NCBI GenBank assembly: GCA_024180945.1
Contig: JAKSGN010000036.1
Span: forward strand, 1,922,001 to 1,986,000
DNA from: Macrophomina tecta
Lineage: Eukaryota > Ascomycota > Dothideomycetes > Botryosphaeriales > Botryosphaeriaceae
DNA: 64,000 nt
Reading direction: 5' to 3'
In this document: positions 37,054-48,849 of the stretch, one piece after another
Layout: each line of letters opens with the position of its first letter
How positions within the stretch are numbered: position 1 is the first letter of the stretch
The notes under the pieces: model-generated
What the model saw: only the letters and a program-made list of their open reading frames with translations
Database searches by the model: none
Told to the model about the DNA's origin: nothing
Translations under genes and position numbers: made by a program

Positions 37054-39121
37054 CTAGGCATCCAACTTCAGCCTCTCGAGCAGTCGATCGATCTTGCCGA
37101 GCAAGATCTGGTAGTTCATGGCATCCTGCGCGAATTCGTCACCAGCGATCTCGCCGTCCAGCGTCCTGATCGCGCCGGCCTGCGCAGCGGCGACGCGTGC
37201 CGCCTCATCGCCAGTATCGCCCATGCTCAACGCCTCCATCTCCTTCACTGGCGGCGCAACCGCGCCGGGATCCGGGTCCTCTTGCTTCTCGCCAGCGGCC
37301 GCGGCGGCGAGCGCGGCAGCAGCCTCCGGATCAAGCTCGCCGTCTTCGTCCATCATCTCCTCGAGACCAGAGTCCTCGAAGCGCAGGCGGAAGCGCTCAG
37401 AGAGGTAGTAGCGGATATCGTCGACGAGCTCGACTGTGTCGGTCTCCTGGCGCGCCTGGACGCGGTTGGCGCTTTCCTGGACGAGCTCGGCGAAGAGGGG
37501 GTCGTCGATGTAGCGTTCGAGGCGGTTGGCGATGTAGCGAGCGCCAAACTCCTCGAGGCGTTGGACGCGCGTGTCCCAGCCGGCGCGGATGACGTCGTAG
37601 ATGTCAAGGGGCTCGTCACCCGGGGAAGACGTCTCGCCGCGCGGGTTCTCCGACTCGACGGCGGAGGTGTTGCCGTTGCCGAGAGTGCTGATGATCTGGG
37701 CGGCGCGGACTTTGAGCTTGTCCAGCCAGAGCAGATCAGCGGTGAAAAGCACGTCGATGGCGACGTCCAGAGGGAAGTCAGCGCGCTCAGTATAGAGGAA
37801 GGTCAGCACGAGCTCGAGGACGCGCGGGGAGCAGTCGATCGGGATGATTTGCAGATAGGGCGTTTGCTGTGCTTCGCGGAAGCCTGAGGAGAACATGGTG
37901 AGGAAGAATTCAGAGCGGATCAGCATGGCGCGGTGGGCGGGGTAGAGGATGGATTTGCGCGGTTGGCGGTTTTGCGAGGGGGACCGCGAGCGCCCTGCGT
38001 TGGGGCCGATGGGGATACCATTGAGGGGGCCGAGGGTATTGCGGACTTTAGGAGCGTCCGAGTCTGGAGTGGATGGCGTGGGAGTGGCGTTGTCATCATC
38101 CTCGTCGTCATCATAGTAGTCTTCGTCGGCGCGTAGTAGGACATCTGCGAATATCCGGTTGTTCCTATCCCACTTTACGCTGTCTGCTTTGTCCGTGTCC
38201 ACCACAATCTTGTGCTTCAGAACGTGCTCTTTGAACCAGTTTTCTATCTGAGCTCTTCCTCTGGTCACTTCGTCCGTCCGCCTCTGACGCGCTAGTCGCC
38301 TGTCATTGCTCTCGAGGATGTGTTGGAAGAGATGTTCGATCTGCAATTTTCTGCCCAATTTATCTATTCCGGTCAAGATGATCTGTTCTTCTTCACCGTC
38401 TCCAAAATCGGGCGCCACCTCGGAGAAGTACAGATATCGAATCACTGCCTCTAGTGATTGAGCGGGGATCTTTTCCGACGTGAAATTGGTGATTTTGGTG
38501 TCGGGTGCCTCGGCCAGCTTCTTCGCAAAGTACGGTGATCTTGCGGCCAGGATCATCTTGTGCAGAGCCAACTCTCTGTCGGCAGCAATAACCGTGATGT
38601 CCGACGTATTGGGCGTATCTCTTGTGAGGAGCGAGGTGACGTGGGCAGCGAAAGGTTGAAGCGGGTCGGTGGACTTGGAGTAGTCATAAGAAAGCAGGAG
38701 GTTGCGTATGCGGTCGTTCAGAGCATTGTATAGGCATCGCTCTCCCTGGAATGTGTCGCGCTCGCACAAGGCCCCGGACTCGAGCAGGTGTTGTACGACT
38801 TCATAGTGTCCGCAGAGACTGGCCTGGAAACCGTCAATACACACGCGTGGCGAATTTGGAGCAAAGTGGGAGCTGGTGCGGGGTAATGAATGGGCGTACC
38901 AGAATCAGAGGCGTGTAGTCGAATTGATCCCTGGCGTTGATGTTCACGCCCTTGGAGAGCTGCTCCTGGCACAGCTTCAGGTCGCCACGGCGGCAAGCAT
39001 CGCACAGCAAACGAAAATCATCGCTGAGATCGAGCGGGTTGTCCTCCTTCAGCTTGCCGGCGCGAATGGCCTTGTTCTCCTCGTGGAGCGCAGCCTCCAG
39101 CTCGTGCTTGGGAACGACCAT
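37054..39121 (-). CDS. Ankyrin repeat and BTB/POZ domain protein
   Basis: Probable substrate adaptor for a cullin-3 ubiquitin ligase, similar in layout to animal ABTB1 and fission yeast Btb3. Exons are 39121-38900 and 38823-37054 (intron 38899-38824), giving 663 residues. The N-terminus has ankyrin repeats: DDFRLLCDACRRGDLKLCQEQL then NARDQFDYTPLIL and ASLCGHYEVVQHLLESGALC. BTB domain 1 is TSDITVIAADRELALHKMIL to VIRYLYF (about residues 140-210). BTB domain 2 is KSILYPAHRAMLIRSEFFL to LVLTFLYTERAD, separated by a Ser/Pro/Asp-rich linker. An Ala-rich acidic C-terminal tail follows. Its start is 672 bp from the divergent NIMA kinase start. Confidence 0.9.
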
Positions 39122-39793
39122 TGTGGCAGGGAACTAGCGAGAGCGCAGATGCAGAAGCCGGACGACAGCACAGCAGCGTGGAGGAGAGTTGACCGTGGCG
39201 CATGGCGACAGCGGCGGTTAATGCTCGATGACATAATCCGGACGGGCAACAACAGATGGCACGGAAGGCCGCGCGACCTGAGAATGGCCCGAGTCAGGCC
39301 GGCTGGAGGGAAGACGGCCGGCCGCATGCGCGGAACCGGGCCGCACGGAGGTCGCGGGTGGCGGCGAGGGCGGCCGGCATCTGACGTCTGGCTGTTGTGC
39401 CTTTTCCATGTGGAAAGCGTGAGAGAGATCGCGGGCGTGGGCTGGCATCGAATTCGGCAGCGCTGCCCCCGCGGAGGCCGCGTGCGACCGAGACCCTGGG
39501 AGCGCGAGCCATGACGCACTAGCGCCGTTTGCGACGCTGGTGCAGAAGCACGTGACCCGCTGCCCGGGCGACGGCCGTCGCTTCGTTTACTCTGTGTTTA
39601 CCATTTTACCTTTCGAGCTGCCTCTCATCTGGCGCCGGTGTCCACGACTACTAACTCCCGCAGCTCCCCAACACCCCCGCCTCCATCACCACCTCAGCTC
39701 CGCCCGCGACAGCATGTTCTGAGAGCACCTGCCGCGCCCTGTCTTCTTTCTCGTCTAACCATACTCAGCAACGATACCCCCCTCCCATCCACC
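39122..39793. promoter_or_regulatory. Shared divergent promoter, ankyrin-BTB / NIMA kinase
   Basis: A 672-bp head-to-head interval that must hold both promoters and leaders. The kinase side (39590-39790) is C-rich with many CTCC and CACC runs, typical of a fungal 5' leader. No specific site can be proven. Confidence 0.55.
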
Positions 39794-42209
39794 ATGTCGG
39801 AAGACGACAAGTACGACGTTCTCGAGAAGATTGGTATGTCCGAAGGAATGCTCTAACCCTTCGCTACCAGCTGTTGACCGTCGCATCACAGGCCAGGGCT
39901 CCTTCGGCGTCGTCCGCAAGGTGCGCAGGAAGTCGGACGGCTATGTAAGTGCATCCATCGCCATCGCCCCGCCGTCGTCGCATCGCTCACCCGGCTGCCA
40001 GGTCTTGTGCCGCAAGGAGATCAGCTACTCCAAGATGTCTGCCAAGGAGAAGGAGCAATTGCAGGCCGAGCTCTCCATCCTCAAGGAATTGCGCCACGCC
40101 AACATCGTCCAGTACATCGATCGCGTCCACCTGAAGTCGTCGCACGACCTCCACGTCTACATGGAATACTGCGGCAATGGCGACCTGGGCCAGGTCATCA
40201 AGCGCCTCAAGTCCAAGCGCCAATTGGCCGACGAGGAATTCGTCTGGAGTATCTTCTCGCAGCTTTGCACCGCCCTCTACCGCTGCCACTACGGACAGGA
40301 TCCACCAGAGGCCGGCAACGCCATGGGTCTAGGAAATGATGCCATTCCTGTCAAGGAGAAGCAGCGCCATGTCATGATCTTGCACCGCGACCTCAAGCCC
40401 GAAAACGTCTTCCTCGGTGAGGACAACTCGGTCAAGCTCGGCGACTTTGGCCTATCCAAGATCTTGCAATCTCACGATTTCGCTTCCACCTATGTCGGAA
40501 CTCCTTACTACATGTCCCCCGAGATTTGCATGTCGGAAAGATACACTGCATCTTCAGACATTTGGGCTTTGGGCTGCATCATCTACGAACTGTGTGCGCA
40601 GAAGCCTCCGTTCGACGCCAAGACTCATTTCGATCTCATCCAGAGGATCCGTCGCGGCCGTTTTGACCCCCTTCCTGACGTCTACTCCCCCGAACTAAAG
40701 AAGGTGGTGGACAGCTGCTTGAACGTCGACCACAATAGGAGGCCCGAGACCGCCCAACTTCTGAACCTTCCCATTGTGAAGCTGATGCGCAAGGAGCAAG
40801 AGGTCGTGCAGATGGGCCAGCTGTTGAAGAAGGAGCGTGAGGCGACGAAGCTGGCTGAGAAGGAGTTGAAAGACAAGGTGGCCGCGCTGGAGAAGGAAAA
40901 GGACGAGATGCGCGTCTCCGTCGACAACCAACTACGTCGCGAGTGGGAGGTCAAGGCCCGGTTAGAAATTGACCGCCACGTCAACACCGAGCTGGAACGC
41001 TTGCGGAAAAGCTTTGACGAAGAGGTCAACAAGCGTGCAGCCGAGGAAGTCGAACGCCGTATGCATGCTTATAAGCTGCAGCAGAACAACGCAGCAGAGC
41101 GCTCGTCTACTCCGCTCATGGATGCTGCTCAGTCCATCAGCACCGTTGGCGAGCCCTCCGATTTCCCCTCTCAGACGGACATCTCTTCTCTCTCCCTCGA
41201 GCCATCACCGCCTCGTCAGTTGAAGCCCAGAGCTGCAACTCCTGAGAAGAGGCCCGCAAGGTCTGCCTTCCAGCGCGCCCACACCACCGCGTTCAATGAG
41301 GTCGCTGCCTCGCCGATGGACATCCAAATGGCAGATCCCTCGCCAATCTCACTTGCTGGCCTGAGCTTGAGCCCGCGCCGCAACGCGCAGAACGCAGAGC
41401 CTAAGACTCGCCGCAACATCTTTGCCGCGGCTGTTCAGCGATGGGAGCCTACCAACATGTCGGATCCCGTTTCACCGACTAGCCCGAATGGCGTAGCAGA
41501 CCTTGAGGATGAAATGGAAGACGACGACCTCCCCGCGTTGCCTTCTCCCACAAGGCCCCGCAGCACCAACGGACCGCGCAAGAGTCCCGACAACGACCCG
41601 TTCAAGGTTCTGGCTGCCAATCCCCCCAACCCAGCCGCCCACATCCTCACGCGCCGGAATCTTCTGGCCCGCAATGGCCCGGCACCCAACCGCAACCCAT
41701 CCGCCCCTAACCTGCTTCGTTTTGGTGCAGGACCCTCCAGCCGTGCTCGGACGACTTCAACCGTTCCCGTGGTGGCCACTTCCCCGGCCCGCAAGCGCAC
41801 CAAGGTCCCTGCTGCCGGCGAGGGTTCACCTACCCGCAAGAACAGCACCGGCAGCCTGGATCTCGCTGATGCGGGCTTCACGCGCGACACGACGTCGACG
41901 GCCCTACGTAGCAAGAAGGGCGCCAACACCGCTGCCTTGCTCCGCCAGAAGGCCGCCACCGGCAACAACGTCACCGCAAACCTGGCTGGCCGCACACTCA
42001 TTGAGTTGGCCCAGGGCAAGGCGGCTTCTGATCGCCGTAGCAGCAGTGGATTCGAGGGCGGTGAAAACAACATCGCGCCGGCGCGGAAGTCCAGCAGTAC
42101 CCTACTACCTCCTGTAGCAGCGCAATGGGATCCTGATAGCGCAGATGCCCCGAGTCCTTTCATCAAGAGGAACACGGGCTTGAGAGTGGCCGTTGGCGGG
42201 CTTAGATGA
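39794..42209 (+). CDS. nimA: NIMA-family G2/M serine/threonine protein kinase
   Basis: Mitotic Ser/Thr kinase, homologue of Aspergillus NimA and yeast Kin3, which promotes entry into mitosis. Exons are 39794-39833, 39892-39944 and 40002-42209, giving 766 residues. Kinase domain about 8-300: YDVLEKIGQGSFGVVRKV (P-loop), RKEI (catalytic Lys), VYMEYCGNGDLGQVIKRL, a fungal NIMA-type insert (QDPPEAGNAMGLGND) before ILHRDLKPENVFLG, KLGDFGLSKI (DFG), and YVGTPYYMSPEICMSERYT. A coiled coil follows (about 315-430; KEREATKLAEKELKDKVAAL), then a long disordered tail with many S/T-P sites and basic stretches. This order is the fungal NIMA layout. Both introns lie in the first 150 nt of coding sequence. 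Confidence 0.95.
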
Positions 42210-45200
42210 TGACTCTGCCTTCCCCTAAGGACCACATTACCTACCAGTTCATCATGACTAAGAACGAAGATTAGAAGCCTCCGTCGCAGGCTATCTCTAG
42301 AAAAGCAATCGCGACGTCCGATCATTACCGACACGAAACTAATTTCTTTTGTCATTGTCTTCACACTTCTCATCGTTGGATAGGGGAAGGAACTGAGTGT
42401 GACAAAGTAGTGGTTTACATACTGAAGGCATAGGGAATCGGCGTCTTGGTTTCTCTACTTGCCCTCACACTTGGGAGGAAGGCTTGGGCTTGATATATTC
42501 TTTTCGGTATTTGCTGAGGCAGAGTTATTCTCACTACACCAGCTAGGGTTCGCTGGTGGATTGGTGGATTGGGAAGGGATGGCTTGCTCTGTTTTCTACC
42601 TAACGAGATGACGTGGATGGCTCTGGGGAGGCATATTGTTTGTGCTTGAGACTTCAGGCTCCAGACTCTCCTTTTGTTTCTTCCGTTTATCCTTACACCC
42701 AGGAAAATCTTGTTCGAGGCGTTAGATAATAAGGGCCCGATAGGCTTCGGGTTGGTGTAAATGGGGGACCTGGTCTTTTTTGTTTTTTTTCTTATTGCTG
42801 GGCTGGCTGCCTAGGCCTCACTTAGTGGCACTTTCTCCAGAGAGAGAATTAATGCAGTTTATGAACTTGATGAGCCTGTTACTTTAAAGTGGTGATATTG
42901 GATAAAGATATATGGCTGGATGGATGAGGGGTGATACTAATTCAGACCCCGACTTTACTGCTACAGTGGCTAGCAAATTTCGGTTTATGCGGCCTCCCAC
43001 GCGAAAACAAAAAGCGTCAAAGTCTCTCGAGCATTTTTCTTCGTATAGTTCTCACACATTAAGAAACCCTCGATATCACTGTGCCACACGCACTCGTCCA
43101 GTCTCTCGAGCACAATCTGTACGGGAGTCGCTTGGGTACTTTCCGTGCATGAGTCCGACTAATTGGCCTTTAAAGACAACATCGACGACGAGAGAAAGCA
43201 TCTCGAAGTCTAAAACCTCCAACATGCTTGCCTCCCTTTCAAGGAAATGAATGCAAGCGAAATATGCGTCAGCACTCGTCATTCCCGCACACAAGGGCCG
43301 CCTGCCTCCCTTGCGCAATTAGAAGGAGCAGCGGCAGCATTCTCCACCTTCCCAACCATTTCCACAGCAGCAGCAGCAGCAGCAGCAGCAGCACCTTTTG
43401 TTTGCTGCTGCAGGGGAGGATGAATGGGCGGACTTGCAGGAGTTCTTTTCTGTCGCCTTTCGCTGTTGGCAGTGGTACGCTTCTGCGCTTTCGCGTTTAG
43501 CGAGGAAATACGTATTCTTTTCGGGGCGGTTGAGGCGGTGAGAGATGGAAGAGATGAAAGCTATTATCTGGTCTCTAATTTTTTTTTTTTATTTATTTCT
43601 TTTGCTTGTTGTTTTTCTCTTCTTTTGTTGCTTTCTTCATTTCTCTTCTCTCACATGATACTGCTTTCGCCCATAGACCCACGTACGTACCTTTACTGCG
43701 GAACGTCAGACACCCGCGCGCAGCGCCGGTGCTGTTGGTGCACTCCTTCGTGCACAGGAGTATTCCATCAAACCTCGCTTTATCTATTGATTCAATCGCT
43801 CTGGCAGGTTGACATCTTGGGCTTCATCGTTTCTACGTTGATGCCTCCATTGGACCTCGGAAATGTGTTGCGGGGTGCCGGTCGTGGATGAGAGATATCT
43901 ATAGCCGGCGCGCTCTCCTCTAGCGGCGGAGGCCGATCACGGTATGTAGGACCGGGGCTTAAGTTTGCATGTGAGAAGTTATGTCTGCCAATCTGTGAAC
44001 AGTCATGTGGAAATGAGAGATGCAGGCGACATGCCGCGCGAAGATTCCGAGCATCCAGACAGATGGAGGGACCACCCCCCTTGTATGTGAGAAGGCATTC
44101 CCTCCGACTACGCGGCGAAAGAAACTGAAACGACAATAAGAGCAAAGGAAAAGCGAAGAACGAGCAAATCTGTTCTTTCATCCCGAGTCTTGGTCGAAAA
44201 GATCCTGTTCATGCCAGGATTATTGCCATCATCATAACATACAGCACTCTGCCTTCTGCCATTTTGGTGCGGAATCCAGGTACGCGCTCGCGTCGTACAC
44301 TGCTCTCATAACCCCAGTGCTTGGTGCCACGTCGCAGGGCAATGCCTGGATGATTGGTGTAGGCCATGTTTTATGAGGTCGAGGTCGGGTTCGGCAGTCT
44401 GCGAAGCGGCATGTGGCGCTTATGGAGTAAACGCTTGGAAACACCCGGGAATCGAGGACGCAGGAAACTCGAAAGTATGGAACTTGCTTCTGGGCATATC
44501 GTTGGTGAGCTCTATTCTGACCTTAACTCCGCGAGTTGCCATGAATCATGGAAGGCGGTAACATCGAGCTGTTTTTAGCTGGCTGCCTAAGCCCAGCATC
44601 TGGCCGTTTTCAAAGTGAGTGGGATTCATCAGGTGCGTCGATTCGATTGGACGTAAAGGTGGAAAGCAAACAGAAAAACCGTGTTCTAGTGCAGAGATAA
44701 TCTGCTGACGGTCGAGGAAGAGAGAGTACTTACTGCGTCACAGAATCTGACATCCTTTTCCTGTGTAACCGGAGAAAAAAGCATACGAGACAGATGAGAG
44801 GACAAGTCAGCATTCTGTGCTCATGGATGAATGGGGAAGTTTTGAGACATTCGCCATATGGCCTTTTCCGGCGATCTCCGGCGATGAATAACTGTCACGG
44901 CGTGGAGAAAGAAGCAACGCGCTTGGCCCGAGCATTCGAAAAGTGAAGAAAATGGACTGCAGCGAGGAAGCAGTGCTTGGCTCATTCAGTAGACAAAATT
45001 CAGGCAGCGCGAGCTACAACGACCGCCGAGGACGAGGCATTAAAAGATTACTGGGCGGCTCAACGTCGGAGATGGCCCCAGACCTTGACCGGTGATGCTC
45101 TCCGAAAGGCCGGACGGAAAAGGGCCAGATTCAAGCTGACGAGACCGGAAATCGGTGCCCATCCTTTCCGAACAACTTTCTTTGATAAAAGTAACACGAG

Positions 45201-46902
45201 AACGGGTGACGGCGGAGGGGAGCCCTGCCCCGTTTTTGGAAGAGATGTGGGAACTGCGGTGGAGCGAGGCCCATCCACACTGCTGAGCTGGTCCCTTTCG
45301 CCGGATTGTGAGGATGCCATGTAGCCGCAGAGACTGCAGTATTACCCGAAGGACGGGCCTTTGTCCAGACTGTACGGCGGACCGCGCTTAGCTCGCTTGG
45401 ATTGTCCAAAGGCGGCTGGTCTGGGTGATCGCTAGATGAAGCGCAAGGCGTTTGCGCTTGATCGCTGCTCCTGGGCGAAGATGGTGAGGACGGATGCCTG
45501 AATCTCGCGTGACGCTACAGAGGCTGGGGCTTGGAGTTGGCCGGGCGGACTATTGGCAGCACTGGCTTCCGGAATCCTCCCAACTCGCCGCGGAACGATC
45601 CAGGCAATGATCAACGGCGACAAGGCAGTAGAGTGCTGAATAGAGTTTCCGCATGAACTGTGCTGAGGGAGCACGGCCAGAAGATTAGAAAGAGGGCGAG
45701 GCATGGGCTAGGTGTATACGTGCCAGCAGGCAGCATCCCGAACGTCGATCATGGCGCTCCTCTGGCCCATCTCCAGGGGTTTAGCGAGCGTATAAAGGCA
45801 AATGGAGAGATCTACGATGCGAAGAAAGTCAGCATGGCTGCTCGCAGCTGGGGTGGCAGAGGCCGATCGAAATTTGCGAGGGCGGCGCCAGAAAATTGGC
45901 GGTGCCAGACGTTGATTGGGCGCGGACCGCCGTCACAGGTGCTGGAGGCAGAGAATACCCGAGGGGAGGGCCGGCAGTCAAGCGGCGGCGGTGTCAGCAT
46001 GCAGGCAAGAGGGGGGGGTTTAGGCGAGATTGTGGGCTGTTGGGAGCGGTCGCGGTCAACACGTGAAGGAGACGAGGCAATGCAGCAAAAATCGGCAGGG
46101 GAAACAGGGCCTTATTAGTGTCGACGGTGGTGCAATTTCCTGAACGGGAGGACGAGAGAGATGGCGGAGCGCACTCCGGCACCGCGACAGGCGGTGGAGG
46201 AGCGCGAGGAGGTGAGAGAGGTGACGGGAGGATCGGGCCGGCGAGTCGAGAGTCAGGCTGGGTCCAGACTGTCTGCAGGATCGGCGAGCAGCGAGCCCAT
46301 CACCGATTGGCGGCGGGGAGGTGATGTCTGGCTGCAGTCAGCAGCGGGCGGGACGCGGCAGGGCGGGACAACGGCCGCGGGTCGCGGGTCGCGGGTCGCT
46401 CGCGCTTGGAGACGGCGCTTGGGCGACGGGGCTGGCAGAGTCGAAGCAGCAAGCGAGGGCGGCGAGTGAAGCTGCTGGCGAGCGGCGAGGCGCGAGGGCG
46501 GCCGTGATGAGGGCGCAGGCGGCCGGGGGCGGGCGCCAGGCCATCCCGGCTGGCTGAGGGTCTCGGGCCGCGGGCGACGCGACAGGAACCAGCCTGCAGC
46601 GCTGCGCTGCCTGCTCTGCCTGTCTCCCCGCCGCCGACTCACGCTGCTCCATCGCCAATCTGCATACCCACCCGCGGCCTCGTCGCCCTGCTTGCGATTT
46701 GCATCTGGCCTGACTCGCCCGCACGTCGTCGCTGGGCGCTCCCTCTATTTATGCCCGCCTTGGCCCCCAACCCGCCCTGCGACGCGCCGCTGGGCCATGC
46801 CGCCTGAGTCCTGAAGCCTTGCGCCCGCCCGCTCTGTATATCTCCAGACGCCCGCCCCAGCCCGCCTCGCCCGCGCGCCCTTGCATGCCTGCCTAAGCCT
46901 CC
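42210..46902. other. Long gene-poor interval (4.7 kb)
   Basis: No family-like open frame found on either strand. The left 700 bp holds the kinase 3' UTR. A (CAG)9 microsatellite is at 43365-43391 and T-rich runs lie at about 43580-43600. From about 45.8 to 46.9 kb the DNA becomes G/C-rich and purine/pyrimidine skewed, just upstream of the Zn2Cys6 gene. Open frames there reflect base composition. The interval could hold long promoter or leader sequence for the regulator or a non-coding RNA; neither is proven. Confidence 0.4.
43365..43391 (+). repeat. (CAG)9 microsatellite
   Basis: Nine uninterrupted CAG units, in non-coding sequence as far as can be judged. A related interrupted CAG/CGG stretch is a little upstream (43328-43337). 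Confidence 0.95.
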
Positions 46903-48849
46903 ATGGTGGGGGTCCCGGGCCGCAGCAGGTCAGTCAACCCTCCGCCCGCTGTGACTCCATGCTAACGCCCATCCGCCTCTCAGCGGCTGCCACACGTGCC
47001 GCGCGAGACACATCAAATGCGGTGCGTGATGCCCATGCTGTGCCGCTCGCCGCCCGACGCTGACTCCACGCGCCCCCAGACGAGCGTAAGCCCACGTGCC
47101 TGCGCTGCGAGAAGTCGGGCTACAACTGCCAGGGCTACAAGAAGCCCATCCACTTCCTCATCCACACCGCTGCCGGCCCTTCTTCGTCGCTGTCCGCATC
47201 CTCCGCATCCGCCTCTCCGTCTCCCGCCCCGGCCGCTGCCCGGACGAAGGCTCTCGTCAAGCCTCGATCTCACGCCCCCCAGAAGCCGCAAGATGGGCCT
47301 CCTGAGCCGCGCGCCGTCGTGCGCCGGAAGCAGCAGTTTGCTTACTACTTCCCCTCCGTGCCGCAAGAGCTAGGCTTAGATAGCTTCATGGAGGACATGG
47401 CTTTCTCCTTCACCTTCTCCAACCTCGTCTATAGCAGCTTTGGCCGGCCGTGGTTGCAGCTCGCCGCCAAAGGCCGCATAGATGACATGTCTCTCTCCGC
47501 CTGCAGAGCCCTTGCTCTCGGTTTCTTCGGCAACTCGCAGCGCCAAAAAAAGATCCAGGACAAAGGCTCCAATGAGTACGGCGTATCCTTACGCCTATTG
47601 ATCCGCGAGCTCTCGCAGGCAGACCAAGGCAATGCTGGCAAATACATAGTCCCGGTTATGGTTCTGCTGATGTACAACGTGCGTCCAGACCCGCTCCGCC
47701 GCGATTTCTGGCCCCGTGATAGACTGACCCGCCCTTGCAGTTCTCCGTCTCGAAAAATGCAGACTTCAGCCATCACGACGGGCTCAAGCAGCTGCTCCTG
47801 CTTTGCGGCCCAGAGAAATTCCAGCGTCAGCCATGGCTAAGCGCATTCGAGGCCACCAGAGATCTGCTGGTATTTACTTCACCCTTGTTGTCGCAGCCGC
47901 CCGCCCCCTGACTGCCCTTAGATATCAAAATCACTACTGGAGCGGAAGCGCACTTTTTTCGAGGAAAGCAAGTGGAAAATCATTCCATGGGCGCTCGACC
48001 CTTCAGCAAAAAGCCCAACAAATCACCTTCTCGACATCCTCTGCGATGTTCCCGGCTTCCTTGAAGACGAGATGGCCATCAAAGCGACAAACGATGTCCC
48101 TCTGCGTCTAGGCCTGCTCACTCGTGTCGAAAAGAGTCTGCAAGAATTATATCATTGGCGCTGGGCCTGGGAAGCCCGAAATCCGAACGCCGTTTTCGAA
48201 GTCCCAGCGAAGCCCCCTCACGGCTTCGAACCATCCAATGTCCCTCCAGAATTGGACACGGCTCTGCACTACAAAACCTGGCTACAAGCTAATGAGATAT
48301 CCCTGTACAACGCCGTGCTCTTATGGGTCCTCCGCTTCCTAGGAGAACTTCGCCCTACGGCCTTTCCGTATCCCTCCCCCTCGCCATCCTCTCAACATTC
48401 TTCTCCATCTCCCCCGGCCGAGGCTTCTCCACAATCGAACCAATCGTCGGAGGATTACAGCTACCTTCATGATCACATATTTGCCAACATGCCACGTACT
48501 CCCCTCCTTCTTCCTGGGCAAGCACGAAGTCTGCGCCAGCCAGCCATGGAAATCTGTCGGTCTTTCGAGTTTGTCCTGGAAACCTTCACCAAAACGGACG
48601 ATACTGCGCTCTCATGGCTCATGCCAATCAGCCTGGCATATTACGTCGTACAAGACGACGAAGAATATGCACGATGGATCCGCAAGAAACTAGATGGATT
48701 CGAAGGTAAGCTTGTGCTTCCTACATGTTTCTTCGCTTTTGAGATGATGAGATGCCGAGACGTGAAATTTGGCCGTGCTAGTCAAAGCAGACTTCATGGA
48801 TTATATCAAGCAAAGAGTTTTTGGGTTCCCGTGGCCTTTCAGTTTTTGA
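46903..48849 (+). CDS. Zn2Cys6 transcription factor
   Basis: Zinc-cluster regulator; target genes unknown. Exons are 46903-46928, 46984-47021, 47080-47678, 47741-47869, 47922-48705 and 48782-48849, giving 547 residues. The zinc cluster near the N-terminus spans three exons: GCHTCRARHIKCDERKPTCL then RCEKSGYNC (CX2CX6CX5CX2CX6C). A Ser/Ala/Pro-rich linker and then a regulator domain (QQFAYYFPSVPQELGLDSF as a loose match, FSNLVYSSFGRPWLQLAA, FEVPAKPPHGFEP) follow. The last exon gives VKADFMDYIKQRVFGFPWPF then stops at 48847. Sequence resembling a continuation (EQRVDF at about 48848, IWAVLQNSNPDSVYWCERAF from about 48925) is in other frames, so the 3' end may be frameshifted or mis-spliced. The body is secure; the end is not. 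Confidence 0.82.

Noticed and set aside
37048..37887. 279-codon plus-strand frame antisense to the ankyrin-BTB gene
   Set aside because: Leu/Val/Gly/Ala/Asp-rich shadow with no domain; the minus-strand frame carries ankyrin and BTB motifs.
41435..42373. 312-codon minus-strand frame opposite the NIMA kinase tail
   Set aside because: Arg/Leu/Gly-rich composition mirroring the Pro/Ser/Arg-rich disordered tail; no motif.
43365..43391. CAG tract as part of a polyglutamine protein
   Set aside because: No flanking coding sequence with splice or family support; treated as a non-coding microsatellite.
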